Below, one piece after another: positions 26,275-35,382 of a stretch of 64,000 bases of DNA. The stretch comes from Herbiconiux moechotypicola (lineage in GTDB: Bacteria > Actinomycetota > Actinomycetes > Actinomycetales > Microbacteriaceae), in contig NZ_JANLCN010000014.1 in the NCBI RefSeq assembly GCF_024979255.1, forward strand, positions 45,307-109,306. The letters are read 5' to 3'. Position 1 is the first letter of the stretch. Every line of letters begins with the position of its first letter. Below the pieces are notes generated by a model that saw only the letters and a program-made list of their open reading frames with translations, searched no databases and was not told where the DNA came from. Position numbers and translations under genes: made by a program.

Positions 26275-26547
26275 GTGGCACGAAAAGTAATCGACGAGCC
26301 TTCTGAAGACGTCGTCGAGAACGCCAAGAAGGAGCGGGCTGCGCGACGCAACCCGTTCTCCCGTATCGCCCTGTTCATCCGTCAGGTCTTCCTCGAGCTG
26401 AGGAAGGTCGTCACCCCGACCCGTCGCGAGCTCATCAGCTACACGCTGGTCGTGCTGGTGTTCGTGGTCATCATGATGGCGATCGTGGTCGGGCTCGACA
26501 CGCTGTTCGGCTGGCTGGCCGTGGTCGTGTTCGGAGACGCATCCTGA
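26275..26547 (+). CDS. secE: Protein translocase subunit SecE
   Basis: A 90-residue SecE, the stabilising subunit of the SecYEG channel. A charged cytoplasmic N-terminus is followed by the conserved [20 protein letters not shown] amphipathic segment and one membrane span (about 55-80). The GTG start has GAAAGGTAATG upstream. It lies 25 bp after tRNA-Trp and before nusG. Confidence 0.96.
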   Translation: MARKVIDEPSEDVVENAKKERAARRNPFSRIALFIRQVFLELRKVVTPTRRELISYTLVVLVFVVIMMAIVVGLDTLFGWLAVVVFGDAS

Positions 26548-26612
26548 CCGGTGCCCCGGCATCCGCCACGACCCACCCGAACCAGGCCGACAGACCCAGA
26601 CCCATCCGAGAA

Positions 26613-27482
26613 GTGGAAGCGAATTCATTGTCTGACGCAAAGCCCGAAGAAGCCGGTGTCCCGGCCGACCTCGACGCCCTCCTCGAGGCGATCGACGAGG
26701 CGTCCGACCCCGAGGCCGATGCGGTCGTCGACGACGCGCTGAAGATCGACGACTTCGACGAGGCCGCTGCGGTGCTCGACGTGCTCGAAGACCCCGATGC
26801 GGCGATCGACGAGGCACCCGCCGACGAGGTCGAGGTCGAGGAGACCGACGTGGAGGAGGTCGAGGTCGACCCCTACGACGCGTTCCGCACCGAGCTGCGT
26901 TCGCTGCCCGGCAAGTGGTACGTCATCCACTCCTACGCCGGCTTCGAGAAGCGCGTGAAGTCGAACATCGAGAGCCGCAAGACCTCGCTGGGCATGGAGG
27001 ACTTCGTCTTCCAGGTCGAGGTTCCGATGGAAGACGTGGTCGAGATCAAGAACGGCCAGCGCAAGCTGGTCACCCGTGTGCGCATCCCGGGCTACGTGCT
27101 CGTGCGCATGTTCCTCAACGAGGACAGCTGGTCGGTCGTGCGGCACACCCCGGGCGTCACCGGGTTCGTCGGCAACTCGCACAACCCCACCCCGCTGCGG
27201 TTCGACGAGGCCTTCAACATGCTGAAGAGCCTGGTCGAGGTGAAGGACGCACCGGTCGCCAAGGCCGCGGGCAAGGGCGCGAAGGCCGTCTCGCGCGTCG
27301 TCCCCGCCGAGGTCGACTTCGAGGTGGGCGAGACCATCACCATCAAGGAGGGCTCGTTCGCCGGCCTTCCGGGCTCGATCAGCGAGATCAAGCCCGAGAG
27401 TGGAAAGCTCACCGTGCTCGTGTCGCTGTTCGAGCGCGAGACCCCGGTCGAGCTGTCGTTCGACCAGGTCACGAAGCTGTAG
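26613..27482 (+). CDS. nusG: Transcription termination/antitermination protein NusG
   Basis: A 289-residue NusG with an acidic, disordered actinobacterial N-terminal extension (about 1-95). The NGN domain begins [18 protein letters not shown] and the C-terminal KOW domain contains [19 protein letters not shown]. It binds RNA polymerase and Rho or ribosomal S10. The start is uncertain: GTG at 26613, or TTG at 26628 which has GGAAG 8 nt upstream and gives an N-terminus [10 protein letters not shown]. Confidence 0.95.
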   Translation: MEANSLSDAKPEEAGVPADLDALLEAIDEASDPEADAVVDDALKIDDFDEAAAVLDVLEDPDAAIDEAPADEVEVEETDVEEVEVDPYDAFRTELRSLPGKWYVIHSYAGFEKRVKSNIESRKTSLGMEDFVFQVEVPMEDVVEIKNGQRKLVTRVRIPGYVLVRMFLNEDSWSVVRHTPGVTGFVGNSHNPTPLRFDEAFNMLKSLVEVKDAPVAKAAGKGAKAVSRVVPAEVDFEVGETITIKEGSFAGLPGSISEIKPESGKLTVLVSLFERETPVELSFDQVTKL

Positions 27483-27563
27483 TAAGCTTCCCCAGTTCAC
27501 CGCATCCTCCGGGATGACGGGAGAGTCGGTCATTCGGGCCGATTCGAAGAGAAAAGAGAAGAA

Positions 27564-27995
27564 ATGGCACCGAAAAAGAAGGTCACAGGTCTGATCAAGC
27601 TTCAGATCAACGCCGGCGCCGCCAACCCCGCCCCGCCCATCGGCCCGGCGCTCGGTCAGCACGGCGTGAACATCATGGAGTTCTGCAAGGCCTACAACGC
27701 GGCGACCGAGTCGCAGCGCGGCAACGTCATCCCCGTCGAGATCACGGTCTACGAAGACCGCTCGTTCACCTTCATCCTGAAGACCCCGCCGGCGGCGGAG
27801 CTCATCAAGAAGGCCGCGGGCGTGGCCAAAGGCTCCTCCACCCCGCACACCGTCAAGGTCGCCAAGCTCACCCGTGAGCAGGTGCGTCAGATCGCCGAGC
27901 AGAAGCAGGCCGACCTGAACGCGAACGACCTCGACGCCGCAGAGAAGATCATCGCCGGCACCGCCCGTTCCATGGGCATCACGGTCGAGGCATAA
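27564..27995 (+). CDS. rplK: 50S ribosomal protein L11
   Basis: A 143-residue L11. The Pro-rich linker signature [19 protein letters not shown] and the rRNA-binding C-terminal domain ([20 protein letters not shown]) are present. GAGAAAAGAGAAG precedes the ATG. It forms the GTPase-associated centre with L10/L12. The 81-bp gap after nusG holds only a weak hairpin. Confidence 0.97.
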   Translation: MAPKKKVTGLIKLQINAGAANPAPPIGPALGQHGVNIMEFCKAYNAATESQRGNVIPVEITVYEDRSFTFILKTPPAAELIKKAAGVAKGSSTPHTVKVAKLTREQVRQIAEQKQADLNANDLDAAEKIIAGTARSMGITVEA

Positions 27996-28008
27996 GGAGG
28001 AGGCTGAC

Positions 28009-28698
28009 ATGGCACAGAAGTCGAAGGCCTACCGGGCCGCGGCCGAGAAGATCGAGGCCGGCAAGTACTACACCCCGAGCGAGGCGGTGTCGCTCGCTCG
28101 CGAGACCGGCTCGTCGAAGTTCGACAGCACCGTCGAGGTGGCGCTGAAGCTCGGCGTCGACCCCCGCAAGGCCGACCAGATGGTGCGCGGCACCGTCATC
28201 CTGCCTCACGGCACCGGCAAGACCGCCCGCGTCATCGTGTTCGCGACCGGTCCCGCCGCCGAGGCCGCCATCGCGGCCGGCGCCGACGAGGTCGGTGGCG
28301 ACGAACTCATCGAGAAGGTCGCCGGTGGCTACACCGCGTTCGACTCGGCGGTCTCCACCCCCGAGCTCATGGGCAAGGTGGGTCGTCTCGGAAAGGTGCT
28401 CGGCCCCCGCGGCCTCATGCCCAACCCGAAGACCGGCACCGTCACCCCCGACGTGGCCAAGGCCGTGAACGACATCAAGGGCGGCAAGATCGAGTTCCGC
28501 GTCGACAAGCACGCCAACGTGCACTTCGTGGTCGGCAAGGCCGGGTTCACTCCCGAGCAGCTCGATGACAACATCAAGGCCGCTCTCGAAGAGGTCGTGC
28601 GCCTCAAGCCGAGCGCCTCGAAGGGTCGCTACATCCAGAAGGGCGCCGTCTCCACCACGTTCGGCCCGGGCATCCCGCTCGACGTCAACGCGATCTGA
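28009..28698 (+). CDS. rplA: 50S ribosomal protein L1
   Basis: A 229-residue L1 with the signature region [25 protein letters not shown] (parts) and [23 protein letters not shown] precedes the ATG 13 bp after rplK. L1 forms the ribosomal L1 stalk and in many bacteria represses the rplKA mRNA. Confidence 0.97.
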   Translation: MAQKSKAYRAAAEKIEAGKYYTPSEAVSLARETGSSKFDSTVEVALKLGVDPRKADQMVRGTVILPHGTGKTARVIVFATGPAAEAAIAAGADEVGGDELIEKVAGGYTAFDSAVSTPELMGKVGRLGKVLGPRGLMPNPKTGTVTPDVAKAVNDIKGGKIEFRVDKHANVHFVVGKAGFTPEQLDDNIKAALEEVVRLKPSASKGRYIQKGAVSTTFGPGIPLDVNAI

Positions 28699-28724
28699 GT
28701 CGCCGCTTCTGCTGCACCGCACCG

Positions 28725-28752
28725 AAAGGGCCCGCCACACGGCGGGCCCTTT
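28725..28752 (+). terminator. Terminator after rplA
   Basis: AAAGGGCCCGCC and GGCGGGCCCTTT form a perfect 12-bp stem with loop ACAC, ending in TTT. It closes the secE-nusG-rplK-rplA unit. Confidence 0.9.
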
Positions 28753-28786
28753 CCGCGTTCGCGGGTGACGCCGCTCGCGGGTGCGA

Positions 28787-28798
28787 GTGACTACTGAG
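28787..28798 (+). promoter_or_regulatory. Motif GTGACTACTGAG upstream of wall-binding gene 1
   Basis: The 12-mer GTGACTACTGAG differs by one base from GTGACTACTCAG at 30236-30247 before the second wall-binding gene. Both lie 80-90 bp from their start codons. A regulator or sigma-factor site is possible. It is the first half of the palindrome CTACTGAGTAG. Confidence 0.4.
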
Positions 28799-28875
28799 TA
28801 GAAACCTCTCATGACAGTGGCGCACTGTCCGGCGCAAGGATCGTGTGTCCTCATTCCTCGATCCGAAGGTCTCAC

Positions 28876-30183
28876 ATGTCCCTTTCGTCTCCCAGCCGCG
28901 CCGCCTGGTCCGTCACGACGGTTCTGGCCGTCATCGCAGCGGGCGCGCTGCTGCCGGTCGCCGCCGGCTCCGCATCCGCCTCTGAAGGCCTGTCGCCCTC
29001 CGGGCGAGTCGTGTGTCCGCAGGAGTCGGCGGTCGTCGGATTCCCGATCGCGCAGACGACGGTGATCGAGCTCGCCGCGGGCGAGTCCGCCGCGTCGTCG
29101 ATCTCGGGCACCCTCCCCGACGGGGTGCAGCTGCACACCGGTCGGAACTTCCTCTACGGGGAGCCCGCGCGTGTGCAGAGCGCTGCCTTCACCATCGAGG
29201 TGAGCGTGACCGGCCCGACCGGAACCACCGTCGAGAAGGCGAACTGCACGATGGCCGTCAAGGCCTCGCCGTCGGTCACGCGAGTCGCCGGTGCCGACCG
29301 GTACGACCAGAGCGTCGAGCTCTCCCGCGCGAACTTCACCTCCTCCGACACGGTGTACGTCGCCAGCGGTGAGAAGTATGCAGACGCGTTGAGCGCTGCC
29401 GCGATCGCGGCTCAGCATGAGGCGCCTCTGCTGCTCACACCCGGGGCCGACATCCCCGAAGGCGTCCTGAGCGAGATCGAGCGGCTGGGCGCCGAGCAGG
29501 TCGTGCTGGTGGGTGGAGAAGCCTCGGTGTCCGCCCGCGTCGTCTCACGGATCGAATCGGTGCGCACCGGTCTGACGGTGACGCGAATCGGTGGGGCGGA
29601 TCGGTACGCCGTCTCACGCAACCTGATCGCCCACCCCGAGTTCGGTGCTCGGGAGTCCAAGCGCGTCTACATCGCCACCGGCGCGAACTTTCCCGATGCG
29701 CTGACCGCTTCGCCGGCGGCCGCGGCGTTCGACGCTCCCGTTCTGCTCGTCTACGGTCCTGAGGCCACGCTGACCGCGCAGGAGAAGGCGACCGTGTCGC
29801 GACTCGGTGCCGAGACCGTCGCGATCGCCGGCGGAGAGCTCTCGGTGAGCGCGGCCCTGCAACACGACCTGGAGAAGAGCTATCACACGGTGCGATTCGG
29901 TGGTCGCGACCGGTTCGAGGTAGGAGCAGCCCTCAACGCAGACGCCTTCCATGAGGCCGACACGGTGTATCTCGCTGCCGGCGCGACGTATCCGGATGCG
30001 CTGACGGGAGGGGCCGTTGCCGGAGCCGCGGGAGTGCCGCTCTACATCACACAGAAGGACTGCCTGAGTGGTGAAGCCGTCTATGGCATCGGACGTCTGG
30101 CGCCGTCGTCGGTGGTCATCCTGGGTGGTCATTCGACACTGGCCCCGGCCCTTGACACCCTCACGTGGTGCGCACTCGACTGA
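28876..30183 (+). CDS. Secreted cell-wall-binding repeat 2 protein, copy 1
   Basis: A 435-residue secreted protein. Signal peptide about 1-36 (AGSASAS); a putative Ig-like domain with one disulfide-like Cys pair (about 40-130, SGTLPDGVQLH); then three cell-wall-binding type 2 repeats, each with the GADRY(D/A), ATGANFPDAL and VVLVGGEASVS pattern (about 132-232, 233-333, 335-435). CWB2 modules bind anionic wall polymers in Firmicutes; their partner in actinobacteria is less certain. GAAGG precedes the ATG; the frame is open upstream to 28843. No catalytic domain is visible. Confidence 0.9.
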   Translation: MSLSSPSRAAWSVTTVLAVIAAGALLPVAAGSASASEGLSPSGRVVCPQESAVVGFPIAQTTVIELAAGESAASSISGTLPDGVQLHTGRNFLYGEPARVQSAAFTIEVSVTGPTGTTVEKANCTMAVKASPSVTRVAGADRYDQSVELSRANFTSSDTVYVASGEKYADALSAAAIAAQHEAPLLLTPGADIPEGVLSEIERLGAEQVVLVGGEASVSARVVSRIESVRTGLTVTRIGGADRYAVSRNLIAHPEFGARESKRVYIATGANFPDALTASPAAAAFDAPVLLVYGPEATLTAQEKATVSRLGAETVAIAGGELSVSAALQHDLEKSYHTVRFGGRDRFEVGAALNADAFHEADTVYLAAGATYPDALTGGAVAGAAGVPLYITQKDCLSGEAVYGIGRLAPSSVVILGGHSTLAPALDTLTWCALD

Positions 30184-30235
30184 CGATCCACCGCGTCGAC
30201 GAGCAGAAGCCACTCGCGGTGTTGTGCACAGGGAG

Positions 30236-30247
30236 GTGACTACTCAG
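30236..30247 (+). promoter_or_regulatory. Motif GTGACTACTCAG upstream of wall-binding gene 2
   Basis: Near-identical to the 12-mer at 28787-28798 and at a similar distance (81 bp) from the start codon. The 133-bp gap 30184-30316 shows nothing else clear. Confidence 0.4.
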
Positions 30248-30316
30248 GTCGCTCGGTGGGCGGGAGGCCGCATGGTTGCGGCGGCGCTTCATCGGCGTCT
30301 CAACGAAAGGAATCCC

Positions 30317-31669
30317 GTGCATCAGAAGCCTCGTCGCCACTGGCGGCGATCGTCGATCCTGTCCCTGCTGGCCACCGCAGCGGTCTTCTCGAGTCTGGCG
30401 TCGGCCTCGGCCGCCGGCGCGACAGAACAGCCCGACGCCACCCCCGACGGTTCCACCGCGGGGGTGTCGGCCGGGCTCGTCGAGGCGGGGGCCAAGCCCG
30501 TCTGCCCCCAACCCGCTGCTGTGAAGAACATCCCGCTCGAACCCCGTCGGGCGATGAGCGAATACGATCCTCACGCGGAGGCCTCCATCGTGTCGGGCGC
30601 ACTCCCACCCGGGGTGGCGCTCAGCGGCAGCATGGCAGCAGCCTCGCCTTACGCCTTCACCGGCAAGCCCACCTCGGAGGGCACCTATGCCTTCACGCTC
30701 CGCATCACACTCACCGATTCCGCCCGGCGCTCGGTCGCGTGCACCATGACCGTGCGCAAGGCGCCCACCGCGGTGCGCATCGAGGGTGCCGACCGCTACG
30801 ACCAAGCGGCGCTCGTGTCGGCCTCGAGCTTCAGCAGCGCGGAGACCGTCTACCTTGCCAGCGGCGAGTCGTTCGCCGATGCCCTGAGCGCCGGCGCGGT
30901 CGCGGGCATCCACGGGTCTCCGCTGCTGCTGACGGCCGCGACGTCGCTGCCCGACCCGACGCGAGCGGAGCTCGCCCGCTTGCGGCCTGACGACGTGGTG
31001 GTGGTGGGCGGTCCCGCCTCCGTCTCGCCCTCCGTCGTGGCGTCCATCGAAGGCGCCTTCGCGGGCACGACGGTGACCCGCATCTCCGGCGCCGACCGCT
31101 ACGCGGGCTCGCGCGCACTCCTCCAGCACCCTGAGTTCGGTGCGCCCGCATCACCGTGGCTCTACCTCGCCACAGGTGCGAGCTTTCCCGATGCTCTGGC
31201 GGCGTCGCCCGCCGCCATCTCGCTCAACGCGCCCGTGCTCCTCGTCGACGGATCGAAGTCGGCCGCGTCCTCCGACGAGCTCGCGCTGTTCAAGTCGTTG
31301 CGGGTCACCGACATCCGTATCGCCGGAGGTCCGGCCTCGGTGAGCTCGGCGCTGGAAGGGGCATTGCGCTCCGGCCCCTGGGCGGTCTCCCGTGTCAGCG
31401 GCGCCGACAGGTATGCGGGTGCGGTGGCGCTGAACAAGGTGTTCGACTCGGCACCGACGGTGTTCTTCGCCAGCGGAGCCGTGTTCCCCGACGCCCTCAG
31501 CGGTGCTCCGGCAGCCGGTCATCAGGGCGCACCCGTCTATCTCGTGGCCGACGACTGCGTACCCCACTCCGTGCTCCGCGACGTCGCCCGTGTCGGGGCG
31601 ACCAAGGTGATCGTGCTGGGCGGCCGCAGTACCCTGTCGGCCGCGATCGAGAAGCTCACGCCCTGCTGA
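30317..31669 (+). CDS. Secreted cell-wall-binding repeat 2 protein, copy 2
   Basis: A 450-residue paralogue of the preceding protein with the same plan: signal peptide (SLLATAAVFSSLASASAAGA), an Ig-like domain (SGALPPGVALSGS, YAFTGKPTSEGTYAFTLRI), and three CWB2 repeats starting VRIEGADRYDQAA, VTRISGADRYAGS and VSRVSGADRYAGA. The GTG start has GAAAGGA upstream. The C-terminal Cys closes the last repeat as in copy 1. It is probably surface-associated; no enzymatic domain is seen. Confidence 0.9.
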   Translation: MHQKPRRHWRRSSILSLLATAAVFSSLASASAAGATEQPDATPDGSTAGVSAGLVEAGAKPVCPQPAAVKNIPLEPRRAMSEYDPHAEASIVSGALPPGVALSGSMAAASPYAFTGKPTSEGTYAFTLRITLTDSARRSVACTMTVRKAPTAVRIEGADRYDQAALVSASSFSSAETVYLASGESFADALSAGAVAGIHGSPLLLTAATSLPDPTRAELARLRPDDVVVVGGPASVSPSVVASIEGAFAGTTVTRISGADRYAGSRALLQHPEFGAPASPWLYLATGASFPDALAASPAAISLNAPVLLVDGSKSAASSDELALFKSLRVTDIRIAGGPASVSSALEGALRSGPWAVSRVSGADRYAGAVALNKVFDSAPTVFFASGAVFPDALSGAPAAGHQGAPVYLVADDCVPHSVLRDVARVGATKVIVLGGRSTLSAAIEKLTPC

Positions 31670-31683
31670 CGCCCCACTCGTCC

Positions 31684-31752
31684 CGGTCTCCGCTGTGCGG
31701 CACCCGACACCCAGGGGAAGGGCTACATGGCCAGAGCGCACCGCGGAGACCG
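31684..31752. repeat. Inverted repeat with 16-bp arms
   Basis: CGGTCTCCGCTGTGCG (31684-31699) and CGCACCGCGGAGACCG (31737-31752) are complementary at 15 of 16 positions and separated by 37 bp. It fills half of the 143-bp gap between wall-binding copy 2 and the acetyltransferase gene. It may act as a Rho-type or structure-based terminator; there is no U-tract. Confidence 0.7.
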
Positions 31753-31800
31753 ATTCCGCGCACCATGGGCGGGGCGGCGGGCGCCAGGGCGGCAGGCCGA

Positions 31801-31806
31801 TAGATT
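31801..31806 (+). promoter_or_regulatory. -10 hexamer for leaderless acetyltransferase transcript
   Basis: TAGATT is 6 nt before the ATG at 31813; no SD. Confidence 0.6.
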
Positions 31807-31812
31807 CGAGCC

Positions 31813-32343
31813 ATGGTCACGAGAGTCCGGCACGCGCGCCCCGATGATGCGGGGATCGTGGCGGCGGTGGCTGCCGAGACCTTCGAACTCGCGTGCCCGC
31901 CCGGAACCGGTCGCGAAGCGATAGCCGCGTTCATCGCGGAGCATCTCTCCGAAGGCAGGTTCCGCGCCCACCTGGGCGACCCGTCAAGGATCGTGCTCCT
32001 CGCCGACGTCGACAACGAGATCGCCGGCTACACGATGCTGGTGGCGGGTGAGCCTGCAGATCCCGACGTCGCCGCGGTCGTCGCCGCGCGCCCGGCCGTC
32101 GAACTGAGCAAGTGCTATGTGCGGGCGGCGTTCCACGGCCAAGGCGTGTCGAAAGCGCTGATGCAGTCCTCGATCGACTCCGCGAGGGAACTCGGGGGAG
32201 CGGCGCTGTGGCTCGGGGTGAATCAGCACAACGAGCGAGCCCAGCGCTTCTATCGCGCGAGCGGCTTCGAGCGGGTGGGAACGAAGCACTTCCTCGTCGG
32301 CGACGAACTCCACGACGACTACGTGTTCGAACGCTCCGTCTGA
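31813..32343 (+). CDS. GNAT-family N-acetyltransferase
   Basis: A 176-residue GNAT. Motif A for acetyl-CoA binding reads LSKCYVRAAFHGQGVSKALMQ, followed by LGVNQHNERAQRFYRASGFERVG (motif B). It resembles RimI-like and polyamine acetyltransferases, but the acceptor is unknown. It sits between two wall-binding genes with its own predicted leaderless promoter, so it need not share their function. Confidence 0.88.
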   Translation: MVTRVRHARPDDAGIVAAVAAETFELACPPGTGREAIAAFIAEHLSEGRFRAHLGDPSRIVLLADVDNEIAGYTMLVAGEPADPDVAAVVAARPAVELSKCYVRAAFHGQGVSKALMQSSIDSARELGGAALWLGVNQHNERAQRFYRASGFERVGTKHFLVGDELHDDYVFERSV

Positions 32344-32421
32344 CTTCTCCACAGAGTGGTCATTGCTCACGTCGCATGAGTGCCCTCCGCGACGAGCATG
32401 GGTCGCGAAGAAGGAGCACCC

Positions 32422-33438
32422 ATGACGCGCAACCGATCACTTCGATGGCGGACGGCCCTCATCGCATGGCTGGCCGTCACGGCGGTGGGCTGGAGTGCGG
32501 GCGGCGAAGCCGCCGCAGAGGTGAGGCTGCCGCGACCCGGGCGCATCGCCGGTGCCGACCGCTACGCGCAGGCGGTCGAGGCGAGCCGATCGGTGTTCTC
32601 GGGGTCGAGTCTGGTCTATCTCGCCAGCGGCGAGTCGTTCCCGGATGCGCTGTCGGCGGCGTCGGTCGCGGGTGTGCGTGAGTCGCCTCTGTTGCTCGTT
32701 CCGCACGATCGCGCTCCTGACGGGGTGGTGGCAGAGATCCGGAGGCTGCGCGCCGAGGTCGCCGTGGTCGTGGGAGGGCGGTCGAGCATCGACGACGAGG
32801 TGCTCATCGCTCTCTCCCGTCAACTCCCCGGGGTGATCGTGAGTCGCGTGCAGGGCGCCGACCGCTACGCGACGTCGAGAACGCTGCTGGTCGACCCTCT
32901 GGCGGGCGCACCCGACGCGGGCTCCCTGACCCTGGCCACCGGAGCCGACTTTCCCGACGCCCTCGCGGCCGCGTCGCCCGCGGCCCGGCGGGGCGCACCC
33001 GTTCTCCTCCTCTCGTCGGAGGCGTCCGATCCAGCCGGTGCCGACGCGATGTTCCTCCGTGGGTTCGCCCCCGATGCCACGGTGATCGTGGGCGGGCCGC
33101 GCTCGATCACGCCCGAGGCCGAAGCGACTCTCGGCATGATCGCGCCCGCGTCGAGGCTGTCAGGAGCCGATCGCTACGCCACCGCCGTGGCGGTGAGTCG
33201 GCACGCCTACGCCTCGGCGCGAACGGTCTATCTCACGAGCGGCACCGGGTTCGCCGACGCCCTGAGCGGGGGGCCGGTCGCGGCCCACGCGGCGGCGCCG
33301 CTCCTGGTGGTGCGGCCGGACTGCGTGCCCGGGACGGTGCGGGCAGAGCTGGAGAGGCTGGCGCCCGATCGGATCGTGCTCCTCGGAGGAACGGCCTCAC
33401 TCGGAGCCGCGGTGGAACGACTCGAGACGTGCCCATGA
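32422..33438 (+). CDS. Secreted cell-wall-binding repeat 2 protein, copy 3
   Basis: A 338-residue secreted protein with a signal peptide (LIAWLAVTAVGWSAGGEAAA) followed almost at once by three CWB2 repeats (GRIAGADRYAQAV, VSRVQGADRYATS, ASRLSGADRYATA). It lacks the Ig-like domain of copies 1 and 2. AAGGAG precedes the ATG. It ends with a Cys, like its paralogues. GTGGTCATTGCTCAC at 32356-32370 may be a degenerate version of the shared upstream motif. Confidence 0.9.
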   Translation: MTRNRSLRWRTALIAWLAVTAVGWSAGGEAAAEVRLPRPGRIAGADRYAQAVEASRSVFSGSSLVYLASGESFPDALSAASVAGVRESPLLLVPHDRAPDGVVAEIRRLRAEVAVVVGGRSSIDDEVLIALSRQLPGVIVSRVQGADRYATSRTLLVDPLAGAPDAGSLTLATGADFPDALAAASPAARRGAPVLLLSSEASDPAGADAMFLRGFAPDATVIVGGPRSITPEAEATLGMIAPASRLSGADRYATAVAVSRHAYASARTVYLTSGTGFADALSGGPVAAHAAAPLLVVRPDCVPGTVRAELERLAPDRIVLLGGTASLGAAVERLETCP

Positions 33439-33464
33439 ACCGGCGCCGAGGCGCCGCCGCCCGC

Positions 33465-34490
33465 TCAGAAAGGCAGCTCGCCGATCTGCAGCACGAGCTT
33501 TCCGCGGGTGTGGCCGAGCTCGAGCGCGCGATGCGCCTCCGCGGCATCCGACAGCGGGTACACCTCGTCGACGTGAACCCGCACGTCGCCCGAGTCGATC
33601 AGTCTCGCGATCACCGCGAGCGTGGAGGCGTCGGGTGCCACCTTGAACGTGGTCGCCCGCATGCCGGCCTCGGCGGCCTCGGCCTCGAAGCCGGGCCAGC
33701 TGCCGGTCGGTGCGTTCACGATGAGACCGCCGGGCCGCAGCACCCGCAGCGACCGGCTCCCGGTCTCGTCGCGGGTGTTCCCCACCAGGTCGATCACCAC
33801 GTCGAAGTCGCTCAGCACCTCTTCGAACCGCGTCGCGGTGTAGTCGATCACCGTGGTCGCCCCGAGCTCCCGCAGCCAGCTCTGATTGCGCGACGACGCG
33901 GTGGCGGTCACCCGCGCGCCGAAGTAGGCGGCGAACTGCACCGCGAAATGCCCCACCCCTCCGGAGCCGGCGTGGATGAGCATTTTCTGTCCCTCATGCG
34001 CCTTGGCCAGGTCGACCACGAGACCCCAGGCCGTCAGGGCGGCCAAGGGCACCCCCGCCGCCTCCACGAGCGACAGTGTCTTGGGAGCCCGCGTCACCTG
34101 CAGGCTCGGCACCGACAGGTACTCGGCGTACGAGCCCGGCCCGCGCGGAACGGAGGTCATTCCGTACACCTCGTCGCCCGCGGTGAGCGGATGACCGGCG
34201 TACGGCGCCTCGACGACCACCCCGGCGAAGTCGTAGCCGAGGATGCAGGGCAGGTTCGACACGGCCGCCGCGACGCCGCCGCCGGCGCGAGTCTTCGCGT
34301 CGATCGGGTTCACCCCGGCTGCGGCGACCTTCACGAGCACCTCGGCGTTGATGCGAACCGGGGTGGGCACTTCGGTGACCTCCAAGACCTCGGGGGCTCC
34401 GAACTCGCGGATCACCGCCGCCGACATGGTCTTCGGCTGGGTCAGGGTGGGGCTGGTGGAACCCGATGTGCCACTCCACTGCTCGATCAT
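33465..34490 (-). CDS. NADPH:quinone oxidoreductase family protein
   Basis: A 341-residue zinc-free medium-chain dehydrogenase/reductase. GroES-like domain first (VLVKVAAAGVNPIDAKTRAG, LGYDFAGVV), then a Rossmann domain with the NADPH loop HAGSGGVGHFAVQFA. It lacks the Cys cluster for structural zinc, as usual for quinone reductases. It would reduce quinones or enones with NADPH. The ATG at 34490 follows GAAGGCAG; an ATG at 34427 is the alternative. It is convergent with wall-binding copy 3, 26 bp apart. Confidence 0.88.
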   Translation of the reverse strand: MIEQWSGTSGSTSPTLTQPKTMSAAVIREFGAPEVLEVTEVPTPVRINAEVLVKVAAAGVNPIDAKTRAGGGVAAAVSNLPCILGYDFAGVVVEAPYAGHPLTAGDEVYGMTSVPRGPGSYAEYLSVPSLQVTRAPKTLSLVEAAGVPLAALTAWGLVVDLAKAHEGQKMLIHAGSGGVGHFAVQFAAYFGARVTATASSRNQSWLRELGATTVIDYTATRFEEVLSDFDVVIDLVGNTRDETGSRSLRVLRPGGLIVNAPTGSWPGFEAEAAEAGMRATTFKVAPDASTLAVIARLIDSGDVRVHVDEVYPLSDAAEAHRALELGHTRGKLVLQIGELPF

Positions 34491-34677
34491 CAACTGCCTT
34501 CCGTCATGGTGCGAGCGCAGACGGAGGGCTCGGGCTACCCGCCTCTCTGCGCAGCCGTCTCGGCTGCTGTCCACGTTATGGTCCGAATGATTCGCCGGTG
34601 TTACGCGCACATCACTGTGGTGCAAACTCGACAGGGCTGCGTTAACATTCAGCAACACAAGCACCCGGCCGCACGCG

Positions 34678-35382
34678 ATGGATGGCGAGACCCGAACGAT
34701 GAGCCTCACCCTGGAGAGCCGTACAACAGCCACCGTGACCGCGGCCCGGGTGGCTGGTCTCGCGGTGGCCGCGACCTCGGCGGCCACGGGGCTGGTGCTC
34801 ATCTGGGTGGCGCGCCTGAGTGCCGATCGCTTCCTCTACGTCAGCGAGATGGGTGCGCCCGAGGAACCGACCGCCGCCGTGTTCCAGCTGGCGATGGTGC
34901 TGGTCGCCGCGTCGGCGCTCCTGGCCGCAGCGTCCGCACCGATCCTCAGGCCGTCGCTCCGCTGGCTCGCCGTGCTCCCCTCGGGTGCGGTGCTCGCCCT
35001 GGCCGGGGTGGCGTTCGGTGTGGCCTCGCAGGTCACGTGCACGCAATACTGTCCTCTTCCCGTGGGCGACGCGTTCACCTGGCAAGACCTCATCCACACC
35101 GGATGCGCGGTGATCGGCTTCGTCGCCGCGTCCTTCGTCATGCTCCAGGCCGCCGCGGAGCGGCGCTATCGGGGGCTGTCGCGCCTCTCGCTGGGGAGCG
35201 CGATCTCGGTCGCGGTCATCGCGGGTGTCGGTGGCCTGCTCTCACTCCTGCGACTGGGCACCGACCTCGGAGGGGTGCTCGAACTCATCGCGACCACGGT
35301 GGCCCTGGCCTGGCTCGTCGGCCTGGCGGTCTTCTTCGCCATCGAGCTCGTGCGGCGGCCCGCGCCTCAGGGTCTGCCGTAG
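34678..35382 (+). CDS. DUF998-like membrane protein
   Basis: A 234-residue membrane protein with six hydrophobic segments. CTQYCPLPVGDAFTWQDLIHTGCAVIGF is the DUF998-like region, with extracytoplasmic Cys residues and a conserved His. The function of the family is unknown. The start is uncertain: ATG at 34678 or at 34699 (MSLTLESR). The 187-bp gap 34491-34677 upstream holds no clear promoter. The last 16 bp overlap the 3' end of the opposing nuclease gene. Confidence 0.75.
   Translation: MDGETRTMSLTLESRTTATVTAARVAGLAVAATSAATGLVLIWVARLSADRFLYVSEMGAPEEPTAAVFQLAMVLVAASALLAAASAPILRPSLRWLAVLPSGAVLALAGVAFGVASQVTCTQYCPLPVGDAFTWQDLIHTGCAVIGFVAASFVMLQAAAERRYRGLSRLSLGSAISVAVIAGVGGLLSLLRLGTDLGGVLELIATTVALAWLVGLAVFFAIELVRRPAPQGLP

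Noticed and set aside
28876..33438. Wall-binding cluster as a mobile island
   Set aside because: No transposase, integrase, terminal repeats or clear composition change was seen at its edges.
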